A stretch of 64,000 nucleotides of DNA, taken from contig OZ245892.1 of NCBI GenBank assembly GCA_965229605.1, positions 1,550,001 to 1,614,000 of the forward strand, read 5' to 3'. Position numbers and translations under genes: made by a program. Origin of the DNA: G965229605 sp965229605. GTDB lineage: Bacteria > Pseudomonadota > Alphaproteobacteria > CBDDJK01. Under the pieces are notes generated by a model. The model searched no databases and was not told the origin of the DNA. It worked only from the letters and a program-made list of their open reading frames with translations. Shown piece by piece: positions 37,366 through 45,379 of this stretch (positions within the stretch are counted from its first letter, which is position 1; every line of letters begins with the position of its first letter).

Positions 37366-38697
37366 TTATTGATAGACTTCAGGAAGCAGGGTTGTGGAGA
37401 GCGGCGGATAATAGGCGATGAGCAATACCACAATCATCATAAAGAACACATAGGGCACGGCCCGCGCTGCAATCTTGAGAATAGATTCCCCGGTCAGTCC
37501 TGATACAACAAAGAGATTCAATCCAAGCGGCGGGGTGATGAAGCCGACCCCAAGAGACGTGATCATCATGACGCAAAACTGGATTTCGTTCATGCCGATT
37601 TCGTCCGCCAAAGGTTTCAGCAGCGGGGCGAGAATAACGATATTCGGGGTGGTTTCCATCACGCATCCGGCAGCCACCAGAATCCCGATCATCAGCAGGA
37701 TGAGGATATAAGGATTTTCGGTGAGCGAGGTGACGGCATAGACAAAGCCTTGCGGGACCCCCATGGCTGCCAGCGTTTGCGCCAATGGCAGTGAAAGGGC
37801 GATGATCGGCAGGATCACGCCATTGACCCGGGCTGAACTGCCCAGCATGGCGGGAAAATCTGAAAGTTTGATGGTTTTAAGCCAGAAGCCAAGGATGATG
37901 GTGACGATAACGGCGGTGGCCCCGGCTTCGGTCGGGGTGAGGCGTCCGGAGAAAATACCATAGAAAATAATGCCGGGCACGATGAAGGCATACCAGCCGT
38001 CCTTGATAGCAAAGCTGATATTTTTCAGCCATTCGCCCCAGGTGATAGCCCCGCCGTGTTCGTAGGCATGGATGCGATTCATCACAATATTGGTGATCAG
38101 GATAGAGGTGAGGATGAGGATGCCGGGAATCAAGGCGGCCTGAAACAGGACGGAGGCTGAAATCCCCAGCACCAGCCCGATAATGATATAGGCAATGGAA
38201 GGCGGGATCAGGATACCGGTACAGGCCCCGGCAGCCACCAGCGCGCAGGCATAGGGCCGGGGATAGCCTGATTCAACCAGCCGGTTGATGGTCATGCGGC
38301 CAACGGCGGCTGCTCCGGCGGCATCAGAGCCGGAAATAGCCGAGAACATGCCGCAGACCAGCACGGTTGCCGATCCGAACCCGCCGCGAGTCCAGCAGGT
38401 CAGAGCCTCTGCGACATTGAGGAATTTGCGGCTGAGCCCGGTACGGACCAGCACATCGCCGGTGAGGATAAATAGAGGCACCGCCGTGAGGGCAAAGGCA
38501 TCAATTCCGTCAAAAAGCGATTCGCCAAGCAGAGATAAAGGCATGGCCCCGGACCAGATAAGCATGCTGACGGCTGCCGCCCCAATAGAGGCCCAGACTG
38601 GCACACCGAGGGCGGCAAGCAGAACGAATAACAGCACCGGAGCATAGAATGCCCAGCCAAGTTCGATTGTTTGTTGCTGCATATGTTGCCAGAGCAT
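37366..38697 (-). CDS. TRAP transporter large permease (DctM)
   Basis: A 443-residue inner-membrane protein with about 12 hydrophobic segments, the DctM ion-transporter subunit of a TRAP importer. The opening VLLFVLLAALGVPVWASIGA and the block YACALVAAGACTGILIPPSI (GxLIPPS) are the hallmarks, with GFITPPLGLNLFVVSGL in the second half. It couples sodium symport to ligand delivered by the DctP protein. It is 9 bp downstream of the small permease and 17 bp before the HpsN-like start. Ligand probably an acidic polyol such as DHPS. Confidence 0.94.
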   Translation of the reverse strand: MLWQHMQQQTIELGWAFYAPVLLFVLLAALGVPVWASIGAAAVSMLIWSGAMPLSLLGESLFDGIDAFALTAVPLFILTGDVLVRTGLSRKFLNVAEALTCWTRGGFGSATVLVCGMFSAISGSDAAGAAAVGRMTINRLVESGYPRPYACALVAAGACTGILIPPSIAYIIIGLVLGISASVLFQAALIPGILILTSILITNIVMNRIHAYEHGGAITWGEWLKNISFAIKDGWYAFIVPGIIFYGIFSGRLTPTEAGATAVIVTIILGFWLKTIKLSDFPAMLGSSARVNGVILPIIALSLPLAQTLAAMGVPQGFVYAVTSLTENPYILILLMIGILVAAGCVMETTPNIVILAPLLKPLADEIGMNEIQFCVMMITSLGVGFITPPLGLNLFVVSGLTGESILKIAARAVPYVFFMMIVVLLIAYYPPLSTTLLPEVYQ

Positions 38698-38706
38698 TTT
38701 CGTCTC

Positions 38707-39219
38707 CTAATCGAACAGCTGTTCGCCTTCGTGGACGGGTCGCCCGGCGCGTAAGTCGGCGATATCGCGCACCAAAGATTGTGCGAGACGAAAAAGCATG
38801 AGTGCAAAGCCGGTTGGCACGGCCATCAGGAACCAGACCATTGGCACGCGCAATCCGTGGCTGACTGACTGGAATTTATAGGCAACGGCGACGGTTTCGA
38901 AGGACCAATAGACGGCAAAGACGGCGATAACGGCCATGGCGAGGTCGCCAAAAATATAGAGCAGAGCTTTGATTCGTGGCGGGACATAGTGATAGAGGAC
39001 ATCGATACGGATATGGGCGCGGTCCCGCACGGCTGCTGCGGCTCCGATCCAGGCCAGATAGATAAAGGCATAGCGCACGACTTCTTCCCCCCAGATGGAG
39101 GAATAGGCAAAAAGCTCTCGCCGGATGACTTCGACGGCCATTGTCACGACGAGCATGGTGTAGAAAACCAGCAAGGCCCATCGTTCGAGGTTTTTATCGA
39201 TCAGCTTTAGAAATGCCAT
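38707..39219 (-). CDS. TRAP transporter small permease (DctQ)
   Basis: A 170-residue protein with four hydrophobic helices. The core WGEEVVRYAFIYLAWIGAAA (EE-x-x-R-(Y/F)) is the DctQ signature. DRAHIRIDVLYHYVPPR follows in the next loop. It forms the membrane complex with DctM. Gene order is binding protein, small permease, large permease, as is common for TRAP systems. Downstream DctM begins after nine bases. Confidence 0.92.
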   Translation of the reverse strand: MAFLKLIDKNLERWALLVFYTMLVVTMAVEVIRRELFAYSSIWGEEVVRYAFIYLAWIGAAAAVRDRAHIRIDVLYHYVPPRIKALLYIFGDLAMAVIAVFAVYWSFETVAVAYKFQSVSHGLRVPMVWFLMAVPTGFALMLFRLAQSLVRDIADLRAGRPVHEGEQLFD

Positions 39220-39313
39220 ATATCGGGTCCGAAAATTTTAACGAGACGCTGCGTTTCTGCTGGAGGCCTGAAGAGAGGCCTCCAGCAGAGCTAAACGGTT
39301 TTAGGCATTAAGT

Positions 39314-40468
39314 TTAGGCGTCGTGGACATAATGTCTGGACATGGTATTGGCGGCGTCTTCAAGTCGGCCAAAGGTGGACATGGAACCCGCCAGTTCTTT
39401 CTTGAAGGTATCCCACTCGCTGCGCTGATAGCCACCGGCTGCTTTCCACTCACCGAGTTGTGAATCGCTGAGCGAATGGAATTCCACCCCGGATTTAGCC
39501 AGTTCGGCCATCGCATAATTGCGGGCAGCCGGGACTTTGGCAAGATTCTGCTGCATCGTGATTTCCGATGCAAATTCAATCCCGTCTTTGACATCCATTG
39601 GCAGGGAATTGAACCATTCCAGATTACAGGAATAGACCTGACTGTCCGGCACGGCCTGGGTAAAGGTCACATGGCTTAAAATATCTTTAAAGCCAAAGAC
39701 AAACAGCGCCCCGACCGCAGGATCAAGCGCATCGGCAACGCCCTGTTTGATTGCAGAAGGCGTTTCGCCCCAGGCAACCGGCGTCGGGTTGGCGCCGACC
39801 ATGCGATAATATTGTTGCAGCATTTTTGAGCCCGGCACACGGAATTTGACCCCGTCCAGATCACCTGGCGAAAGCACCGCGCCAGCCCCGCCTTTACGAA
39901 CGGCAACCACACGCGGATCAATCACCACATAAAACAGCGGCTTGAATCCTTTGGCTTCAACCTTCGGATGCACCTCGTTCTTCCAGGCATCGGAACTCAC
40001 CAAATTGACAAACCGTTGGTTGGCCCCGCAGAAATAAGGCAGGTTAATAAGGTCAATCGCTGGCGCAAAAGGCGCAAAGTTTGACAAAGAATGCTGTGCT
40101 GCCTGAATGGTGCCGCCCTGCACTTTTTGGGCAAGCGCGCCACCAGCCCCCAGCTGTCCGCCCGGGGCCAGCTTGACATAAACCTGCCCGTTGGTCGCAT
40201 TCTGGATATTTTCCTTTAAATCAAGCTGCAAAATCGGATAGCTGCGCGAGGCACCCAGAACATAGGCCGTTGCAATCGTCATCACATGACTGGCCGCATC
40301 TTCACGCTCGCTTTCCTCGCGCGCAGTCTGGGCCACGGCTTTATCAGACCATAAGGTCCCTGCCGCCCCGGCAACCATGGCGGCTGTAAAAGCTCCGGTC
40401 CCGGTTAATTTCAGGAAATTCCGGCGTTCAGCCGATTTCAGTTCTTTTGTTGCTTGATCATTACGCAT
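39314..40468 (-). CDS. TRAP transporter substrate-binding protein (DctP), Tat-type signal
   Basis: A 384-residue periplasmic protein. The N-terminus contains the twin-arginine motif ERRNFLKLTGTGAFTAAMVA and a hydrophobic stretch ending before AVAQTARE, so export by Tat is likely. The mature part shows the DctP fold: GQVYVKLAPGGQLGAG, the ligand-Arg block LDGVKFRVPGSKMLQQYYRM, and WGETPSAIKQGVADALD. It captures an anionic ligand for the TRAP permeases. It is the second gene of the operon, 14 bp after the small membrane protein. Ligand not known; a sulfonate or carboxylate fits the conserved Arg. Confidence 0.92.
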   Translation of the reverse strand: MRNDQATKELKSAERRNFLKLTGTGAFTAAMVAGAAGTLWSDKAVAQTAREESEREDAASHVMTIATAYVLGASRSYPILQLDLKENIQNATNGQVYVKLAPGGQLGAGGALAQKVQGGTIQAAQHSLSNFAPFAPAIDLINLPYFCGANQRFVNLVSSDAWKNEVHPKVEAKGFKPLFYVVIDPRVVAVRKGGAGAVLSPGDLDGVKFRVPGSKMLQQYYRMVGANPTPVAWGETPSAIKQGVADALDPAVGALFVFGFKDILSHVTFTQAVPDSQVYSCNLEWFNSLPMDVKDGIEFASEITMQQNLAKVPAARNYAMAELAKSGVEFHSLSDSQLGEWKAAGGYQRSEWDTFKKELAGSMSTFGRLEDAANTMSRHYVHDA

Positions 40469-40482
40469 AAAGGATATCCTCC

Positions 40483-40725
40483 TTATTTGGATGTATTATT
40501 TGAATTTTCAGATGTTTCTGTGGATGAAAGATCGGCGGCTTTTCGTTCGCGGTATAAAATGCCGATCACAAAAACAATACAGGCCGCAAAGAGAGTCAGC
40601 ATTTCAACAATGTCTGAAAGAAAGACGCTTCCCCCCATCGAGCCAATAACAACATTGGCAAAGAACAGCGCAAAAAGACCGATTGATGCAATGATGATAT
40701 AATGGCCTATATCACGCACATTCAT
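40483..40725 (-). CDS. Small two-helix membrane protein heading the TRAP operon
   Basis: An 80-residue protein beginning MNVRDIGHYIIIASIGLFAL with two hydrophobic helices (residues about 7-26 and 36-56) and a polar Ser/Thr/Asn-rich tail (SSTETSENSNNTSK). I chose the ATG at 40725 because AGGGGGGAT lies upstream; the frame continues to 40803 but the extra part is basic and hydrophilic. I do not recognise the family. Position as first gene of the TRAP-dehydrogenase operon suggests an accessory or anchor for the transporter. Confidence 0.65.
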   Translation of the reverse strand: MNVRDIGHYIIIASIGLFALFFANVVIGSMGGSVFLSDIVEMLTLFAACIVFVIGILYRERKAADLSSTETSENSNNTSK

Positions 40726-40807
40726 CGCGCCTATCCCCCCTCGCTTAAAAACCTTTTCCAAAGCCGATGGTCTTACCTTAAAGAGTTCGACCTTCCCATG
40801 CAAGCGA

Positions 40808-40861
40808 TTAAACGAAAGTATATAAGCGTCAAACGAAACCGGGAAAGCAGTTAAACGAAAC
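40808..40861 (-). promoter_or_regulatory. Three phased AAACGAAA direct repeats before the TRAP operon
   Basis: TTAAACGAAA (40808-40817), TCAAACGAAAC (40829-40839) and TTAAACGAAAC (40851-40861) share the core AAACGAAA with starts at 40810, 40831 and 40853, spacing 21 and 22 bp, two helical turns. Read on the operon strand this is TTTCGTTTRA three times, between 83 and 137 bases before the start of the first gene. A TATATA lies between two copies (on the operon strand). Repeated direct sites like this suit a transcription factor such as a DeoR-family repressor; the family is a guess. Confidence 0.6.
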
Positions 40862-40934
40862 TAACCCAAGTATCAGTTGCAATACACTATAAACTATGCA
40901 AATTGACCAAACTGTTTGTGGGACCCGTTTAAAA

Positions 40935-41010
40935 GGCGGATTAGCTCAGTGGTTAGAGCAGAGGAATCATAATCCTTGTGTCCGGGGTTCAAATCCCTGA
41001 TCCGCCACCA
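40935..41010 (+). tRNA. tRNA-Met (anticodon CAT), elongator type
   Basis: A complete cloverleaf: the acceptor GGCGGAT pairs with ATCCGCC, the D arm TAGCTCAGTGGTTAGAGC, the anticodon stem GAGGA/TCCTT encloses ATCATAA (anticodon CAT), the T arm has GGGGTTCAAATCCC, discriminator A and an encoded CCA end. The first pair G-C and the loop suit elongator Met. A lysidine-modified Ile tRNA also has CAT, but the GAGGAATCATAATCCTTG arm is the usual alphaproteobacterial Met form as I recall it. Confidence 0.92.
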
Positions 41011-41025
41011 CAGCGCGTGAAAAAG

Positions 41026-43137
41026 TCATCCCGACAAAAGATAATCCATCGCCCGGTCATAGCGGAAAAGGTAAAGCAAAAGACGCAGGTTTTTTGCTTC
41101 CGCACCAGAAAGATGCGGGTCTTTTTCCAATATAGCGCGGGCCTCTCTGGTGGCTTTATCCATCAAATGACCATGCACCGCGATATCGACAAAAGAAAAG
41201 GTCGGAAGCCCGCTTTGCCGTGCCCCCAGAACCTCGCCAGCCCCGCGCAGATGAAGGTCTTTTTCAGCAATATCAAACCCGTCATCACTCTGCGTCATCA
41301 CTTTAAGACGTTCTTTGGCGGTCAGGCTAATGTTTTCGGCCCGCAGCAATAAACAACTGGAGGCCTTGTCTCCGCGCCCGACCCGCCCGCGCAGCTGATG
41401 AAGCTGGGCCAGGCCAAAATGCTCAGCATGTTCAATCACAATAATCGTCGCTTCTGGCACATCCACCCCGACCTCAACCACGGTGGTCGCCACAAGCAAA
41501 CGGGTTTCACCCTCAACAAAAGCCCGCATGGCTGCATCCTTATCCCGCGCCGCCATCCGTCCATGAATAAGCTCCACCCGTGCTGCCCACGCCGGCCCCA
41601 GACGCTCAGCGATGGCCTCCTTTAAAATTCGGGTTCTGGTCTCAACCGGGGTAAAGCGCGTGCCTTCGGTTTCTTCAATCAAAGGACAGACCCAATAAGC
41701 CTGTTCTCCAGCTTCCAGACGGGCGGCAATCCGCTCAATCACCTCTGACAAGCGGGAAAGCGAAGCCACTGCCGTCACAATCTTCTGACGGCCTGGCGGC
41801 TTTTCAGTCAGGCGCGAATGATCAAGATCGCCATAGGAACTCAGCATCAAGGTGCGCGGAATAGGCGTGGCGGTCATCACCAGCAAATCAGCCTGTGCAC
41901 CCTTGCCAGACAGGCTCAGCCGCTGATGGACTCCAAAACGATGCTGTTCATCTATAACCACCGCAGCAAGGTCGGGGAATGTCACGTCTTCTTGAAAAAG
42001 AGCGTGGGTGCCGACCGCAATTTGAAGGGTGCCGTCTTTAAGGTCATTCAATGCCGCCCGGCGTTCCTGGGTTGGTGCCCGTCCGCGCCCAAGCAGCAGC
42101 CCGACCTTGACGCCTATCTGCTCGCAAATGCCTGATAATGTCTTGAAATGCTGGCGGGCCAAAATCTCGGTCGGGGCCAGTAAAGCCGCCTGCGCACCAG
42201 TTTCAACTGCATTCAAAAGCGCCGCCAGCGCAACCAGGGTTTTTCCGGTGCCGACATCGCCTTGCAAAAGCCGCAGCATCCGCACCGGAGAGCGCATATC
42301 AGTCAGAATTTCCTCAATCGCCTGATCCTGGCTGGCAGTTAAATCAAACGGCAAAGCCGCCCGCATGGCCTGGCGCAAATTTCCTTTGCCGTTCAATATC
42401 CGGCCTTGTTGCTGGCGCAAGCGACGGCGCAAAAGCACAAGAGCCAGCTGACCCGCCAAAAGCTCGTCATAGGCCAGCCGCAAGCGGGCAGGCGAAAGCA
42501 CCGGATCCAACGCAGAATCACGATCAGGATGATGGAGCAACCGAAGGCACTCAAGAAAACCGGGCCAACTGTCCTGACCGGTTCTGTCGCTGGCCTCCAG
42601 CCATTCGGGAAGGTCAGGAAACTCCCGCAAAGCCTCGGCAATAAACTGGCGAAACTGCCGATTGCCAACCCCGGCGGTTAAGGGATAAATCGGCTCATAT
42701 TGCGGGATACGGGATAAATTTTCCGGCTTTTCAATATAATCCGGATGGGCCATTTGCAGGAAGCCTGAAAAATTCTCAACCCGCCCGCTGATCACTGCGG
42801 GCCGGTCAACCGGCAGCCGTTTTTCCAGATAAGACCGATTGCCATGAAAAAAAACCAGCGGCAGACAATCGCCATTCGCATCCAGAAACTCCACCCGGTA
42901 AGGCCGCCCCGGATGATGGAGACCAACTGTCCCTTGCAAGGTGGCTACACTGTCATGGCGCAAATCGCGTACCCGCTGGGCCAGCTTTCGATACAGAATT
43001 TCGCGCGGCAGATGATACACCAGATCAAGGACACTGGCCCCGTCAACCAGCTTTTCCAGTTTCCGCGCAACCGTCGGCCCGATGCCTTTCAGACTGGCAA
43101 GCGGCATAAAAAACGGGTTTAGCAGATGAGGGCGCAT
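41026..43137 (-). CDS. recG: ATP-dependent DNA helicase RecG
   Basis: RecG remodels stalled replication forks and Holliday junctions. The 703-residue protein has an N-terminal wedge domain with LKGIGPTVARKLEKLVDGAS, then RecG motifs GDVGTGKTLVALAALLNAVE (Walker A), AAVVIDEQHRFGVHQRLSL (DExH), VMTATPIPRTLMLSSYGDLD, IHGRMAARDKDAAMRAF, and TTVVEVGVDVPEATIIVIEH, LHQLRGRVGRGDKASSCLLL. The C-terminal TRG-type end is normal. It lies 16 bp from tRNA-Met on the opposite strand and is separate from rsfS by about 40 bp. Confidence 0.97.
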   Translation of the reverse strand: MRPHLLNPFFMPLASLKGIGPTVARKLEKLVDGASVLDLVYHLPREILYRKLAQRVRDLRHDSVATLQGTVGLHHPGRPYRVEFLDANGDCLPLVFFHGNRSYLEKRLPVDRPAVISGRVENFSGFLQMAHPDYIEKPENLSRIPQYEPIYPLTAGVGNRQFRQFIAEALREFPDLPEWLEASDRTGQDSWPGFLECLRLLHHPDRDSALDPVLSPARLRLAYDELLAGQLALVLLRRRLRQQQGRILNGKGNLRQAMRAALPFDLTASQDQAIEEILTDMRSPVRMLRLLQGDVGTGKTLVALAALLNAVETGAQAALLAPTEILARQHFKTLSGICEQIGVKVGLLLGRGRAPTQERRAALNDLKDGTLQIAVGTHALFQEDVTFPDLAAVVIDEQHRFGVHQRLSLSGKGAQADLLVMTATPIPRTLMLSSYGDLDHSRLTEKPPGRQKIVTAVASLSRLSEVIERIAARLEAGEQAYWVCPLIEETEGTRFTPVETRTRILKEAIAERLGPAWAARVELIHGRMAARDKDAAMRAFVEGETRLLVATTVVEVGVDVPEATIIVIEHAEHFGLAQLHQLRGRVGRGDKASSCLLLRAENISLTAKERLKVMTQSDDGFDIAEKDLHLRGAGEVLGARQSGLPTFSFVDIAVHGHLMDKATREARAILEKDPHLSGAEAKNLRLLLYLFRYDRAMDYLLSG

Positions 43138-43176
43138 CCGGATTTTCTATGGTTAAAAAGTCAATAAAGCAAAGAA

Positions 43177-43599
43177 TTACAAATCTTTATCTATACTCTG
43201 GACTTTATCCATATTCTGGACAGGACCCCACAGCTTTTCCAGATTATAAAGAGAGCGAATTTCCGGCTGAAACAAATGCACAATAACATCGCCCGCATCA
43301 ATCAATATCCAGTCCGCCAACTCCTGGCCCTCAACAGCTGCATTCTTGACCTTGTTATCTTTTAAAGAATCAAGCACATAGTCTGACAAGGCTCTGACAT
43401 GGCGCGCCGAAAATCCACTGGCGACAATCATTTCATCCGCCATCAAACTGCTTTCCTCTAAAGGCAAGCGCACAATTTCTTCCGCTTTATTCCGGTCAAG
43501 GACCTCGACAATTATAGCTGCCAACCCGACACCTGATTGTTCAGCTCCAGACCTTAAATCAGGCCTTAAATGACGTTCTTTTTTCATCCGGTTGCTCAA
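43177..43599 (-). CDS. rsfS: Ribosomal silencing factor RsfS
   Basis: RsfS binds ribosomal protein uL14 and blocks subunit joining in stationary phase. The 140-residue protein has MIVASGFSARHVRALSDYVL near 58, AVEGQELADWILIDAGDVIV near 90 and the end HLFQPEIRSLYNLEKLWGPV, all typical of the family. An N-terminal hydrophilic extension of about 24 residues (MSNRMKKERHLRPDLRSGAE) precedes the conserved core. A nearby second Met (43587) could be the start. Other usual neighbours (rlmH, nadD) are absent. Confidence 0.93.
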   Translation of the reverse strand: MSNRMKKERHLRPDLRSGAEQSGVGLAAIIVEVLDRNKAEEIVRLPLEESSLMADEMIVASGFSARHVRALSDYVLDSLKDNKVKNAAVEGQELADWILIDAGDVIVHLFQPEIRSLYNLEKLWGPVQNMDKVQSIDKDL

Positions 43600-43879
43600 A
43601 ATCTACGCCCCCAAAGCCGGACCCTCCCGGCAGACTCTAACATATTCTTTTTATATGCTATTTTATAGCGGGTAAAATGATAAATTCTTGTTGCACCGGA
43701 ATCGAATCGTGCTAAATTCTCTCTATAAATCAAAATGGGGTTCTGTTCACGATAAAGAATCAGTGATTGCACTCTCGTAATCATAGTTCAGAATAAGCAA
43801 ACATCAGAAGCCTGCGCCTAAAAACAGAAGATAATTAACGCAGAAGCGCATAAATCTAAAGTGAAAGTGGATATAAATC
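43600..43879. other. Divergent intergenic region between rsfS and fliM
   Basis: 280 bp with no supported gene. A 62-codon minus-strand frame (43596-43784) ends across the rsfS start but shows neither a ribosome binding site nor a protein-like composition, so I leave it out. AT-rich patches near 43641-43720 could hold promoters. The GTG start of fliM is preceded by a weak AAGTGGA. Confidence 0.4.
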
Positions 43880-45052
43880 GTGGCTGATGAAGATCTTGCA
43901 AATGACGCAGAAAATGCGACAGATAATGCAGAGGGGGCAGATGGTGCGGGAAATGCCAACGATGCGGATTTTCAGGAACGCCGCCAGGCATTAGGTGAAT
44001 CTCTTGCCGAAGACGCCGAAGGCGAAGGCGGTGATGATGACGATATCACCAAAGCATGGGATGGACTTTCCCCTGACATTGCCAATATAGCCGATGCCAG
44101 CAGCCGGGCGCTTAATCAGAATGAAATCGATAATCTGCTTGGCTTTCAGGAAAGCACTGAACAGGAAAAAAATACCAACGGGATTGAGGCGATTGTTGAA
44201 TCGGGCATGGTCTCGTATGAGCGGCTTCCGATGCTGGAAGTCGTGTTTGACCGGCTTGTACGGGTGCTGTCAACGTCGCTGCGTAATTTCACATCGGATA
44301 ATGTTGAAATAACCATCGATTCCATGAATTCGGTTCGCTTTGGGGATTATTTAAACTCAATTCCGCTTCCGGCCATGCTGACCGTTTTCAAGGCAGAGGA
44401 ATGGGATAATTTTGGCCTGATCGCCGTTGATTCCTCGCTTATTTATTCGGTGGTTGATGTGTTGCTGGGGGGACGGCGCGGCACTGCCACCATGCGGATT
44501 GAAGGTCGGCCCTATACAACGATTGAACGCAGCCTGGTCGAACGCATGATCAATGTCGTCCTGACTGATCTGTCAGCAGCTTTTGAGCCTATTTCATCTG
44601 TGACCATGCGCTTTGACCGTTTGGAAACCAACCCCCGTTTTGCAACCATCGCCCGCCCGGCCAACGCCGCCATTGTTGCAAGGCTGCGCATTGATATGGA
44701 AGACCGCGGCGGACGGCTTGATCTGCTTTTGCCCTATGCCACGCTGGAACCTGTGCGCGAGCTGTTGCTGCAAATGTTTATGGGGGAAAAATTTGGCCGC
44801 GATTCAATCTGGGAAAACCACCTGGCAACCGAATTATGGTTTACAGAAGTCAAGCTGGAAGCTGTTCTTGATCGCACCATGATGAATCTCTCGCAGGTTC
44901 TTTCCTGGGAAGTCGGCAGTTTCTTGCCGCTCAATGTCCGGGAAAATGGACAGGTCACCTTGCGCTGCGGAGATGCAGACTTGTTTACCGGCACAATCGG
45001 CAGTCAGAATAACCGTGTCGCCGTCAAGATTGACCGGCGCGCACAGACTTGA
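43880..45052 (+). CDS. fliM: Flagellar motor switch protein FliM
   Basis: FliM is the middle part of the flagellar switch and binds CheY-P. The 390-residue protein starts with a long acidic Asp/Glu/Ala-rich region (residues 1-70), then ALNQNEIDNLLGFQEST, which matches the FliM EIDxLLG motif. The middle domain contains FDRLVRVLSTSLRNFT, FGDYLNSIPLPAMLTVFKAE, and the GGRRG loop (VDVLLGGRRGTATMRIEGRP). The C-terminal SpoA domain includes VGSFLPLNVRENGQVTLRCG. The start is GTG. In many bacteria the CheY-binding motif is at the extreme N-terminus, so its shift to about residue 76 is odd. No other fli genes are adjacent. Confidence 0.92.
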   Translation: MADEDLANDAENATDNAEGADGAGNANDADFQERRQALGESLAEDAEGEGGDDDDITKAWDGLSPDIANIADASSRALNQNEIDNLLGFQESTEQEKNTNGIEAIVESGMVSYERLPMLEVVFDRLVRVLSTSLRNFTSDNVEITIDSMNSVRFGDYLNSIPLPAMLTVFKAEEWDNFGLIAVDSSLIYSVVDVLLGGRRGTATMRIEGRPYTTIERSLVERMINVVLTDLSAAFEPISSVTMRFDRLETNPRFATIARPANAAIVARLRIDMEDRGGRLDLLLPYATLEPVRELLLQMFMGEKFGRDSIWENHLATELWFTEVKLEAVLDRTMMNLSQVLSWEVGSFLPLNVRENGQVTLRCGDADLFTGTIGSQNNRVAVKIDRRAQT

Positions 45053-45073
45053 TCCCGTAAACCCCGTGACCCC

Positions 45074-45331
45074 GTGACCCCGCAAACCCCTGAAGCACGC
45101 CATCGGCGCAATACGCTGAAACTGCTTTTACAGGCCGCTGTTATCTGGTTTTTCTTTGCCTGTTTTGCCCATCTATTTGTAAAAGCCCTGAACGAAATCA
45201 CGCTTTTCGGCTTTCCTTTCGGGTTTCTGGTCGCCGCCCAGATTGCCCCATTGGCCCTGATCGGCCTTTGCTATTGGCACGAAGTCCGTCAGGCCCGCAT
45301 TGACGAAGATTATAAACTCCGCCAAGAATAA
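45074..45331 (+). CDS. DUF4212-type small subunit of a sodium/solute symporter
   Basis: An 85-residue protein with two transmembrane helices: LKLLLQAAVIWFFFACFAHL and FPFGFLVAAQIAPLALIGLC, and the charged end HEVRQARIDEDYKLRQE. The pattern, including the FGFPFGFLxAAQ block, is the DUF4212 family, which lies just upstream of sodium:solute symporters in many proteobacteria. A GTG at 45074 is the start. The gene is 49 bp before the symporter and 22 bp after fliM. It probably associates with that symporter; direct evidence for a complex is not in the sequence. Confidence 0.85.
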   Translation: MTPQTPEARHRRNTLKLLLQAAVIWFFFACFAHLFVKALNEITLFGFPFGFLVAAQIAPLALIGLCYWHEVRQARIDEDYKLRQE

Positions 45332-45379
45332 ACGCCACCAAGACTAAAACGCCACAACAACTGATCCTTAAAAGATAAA

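Noticed and set aside
43596..43784. 62-codon minus-strand frame just before rsfS
   Set aside because: It has no Shine-Dalgarno, no recognisable motif and irregular composition; it probably lies in the divergent promoter region.
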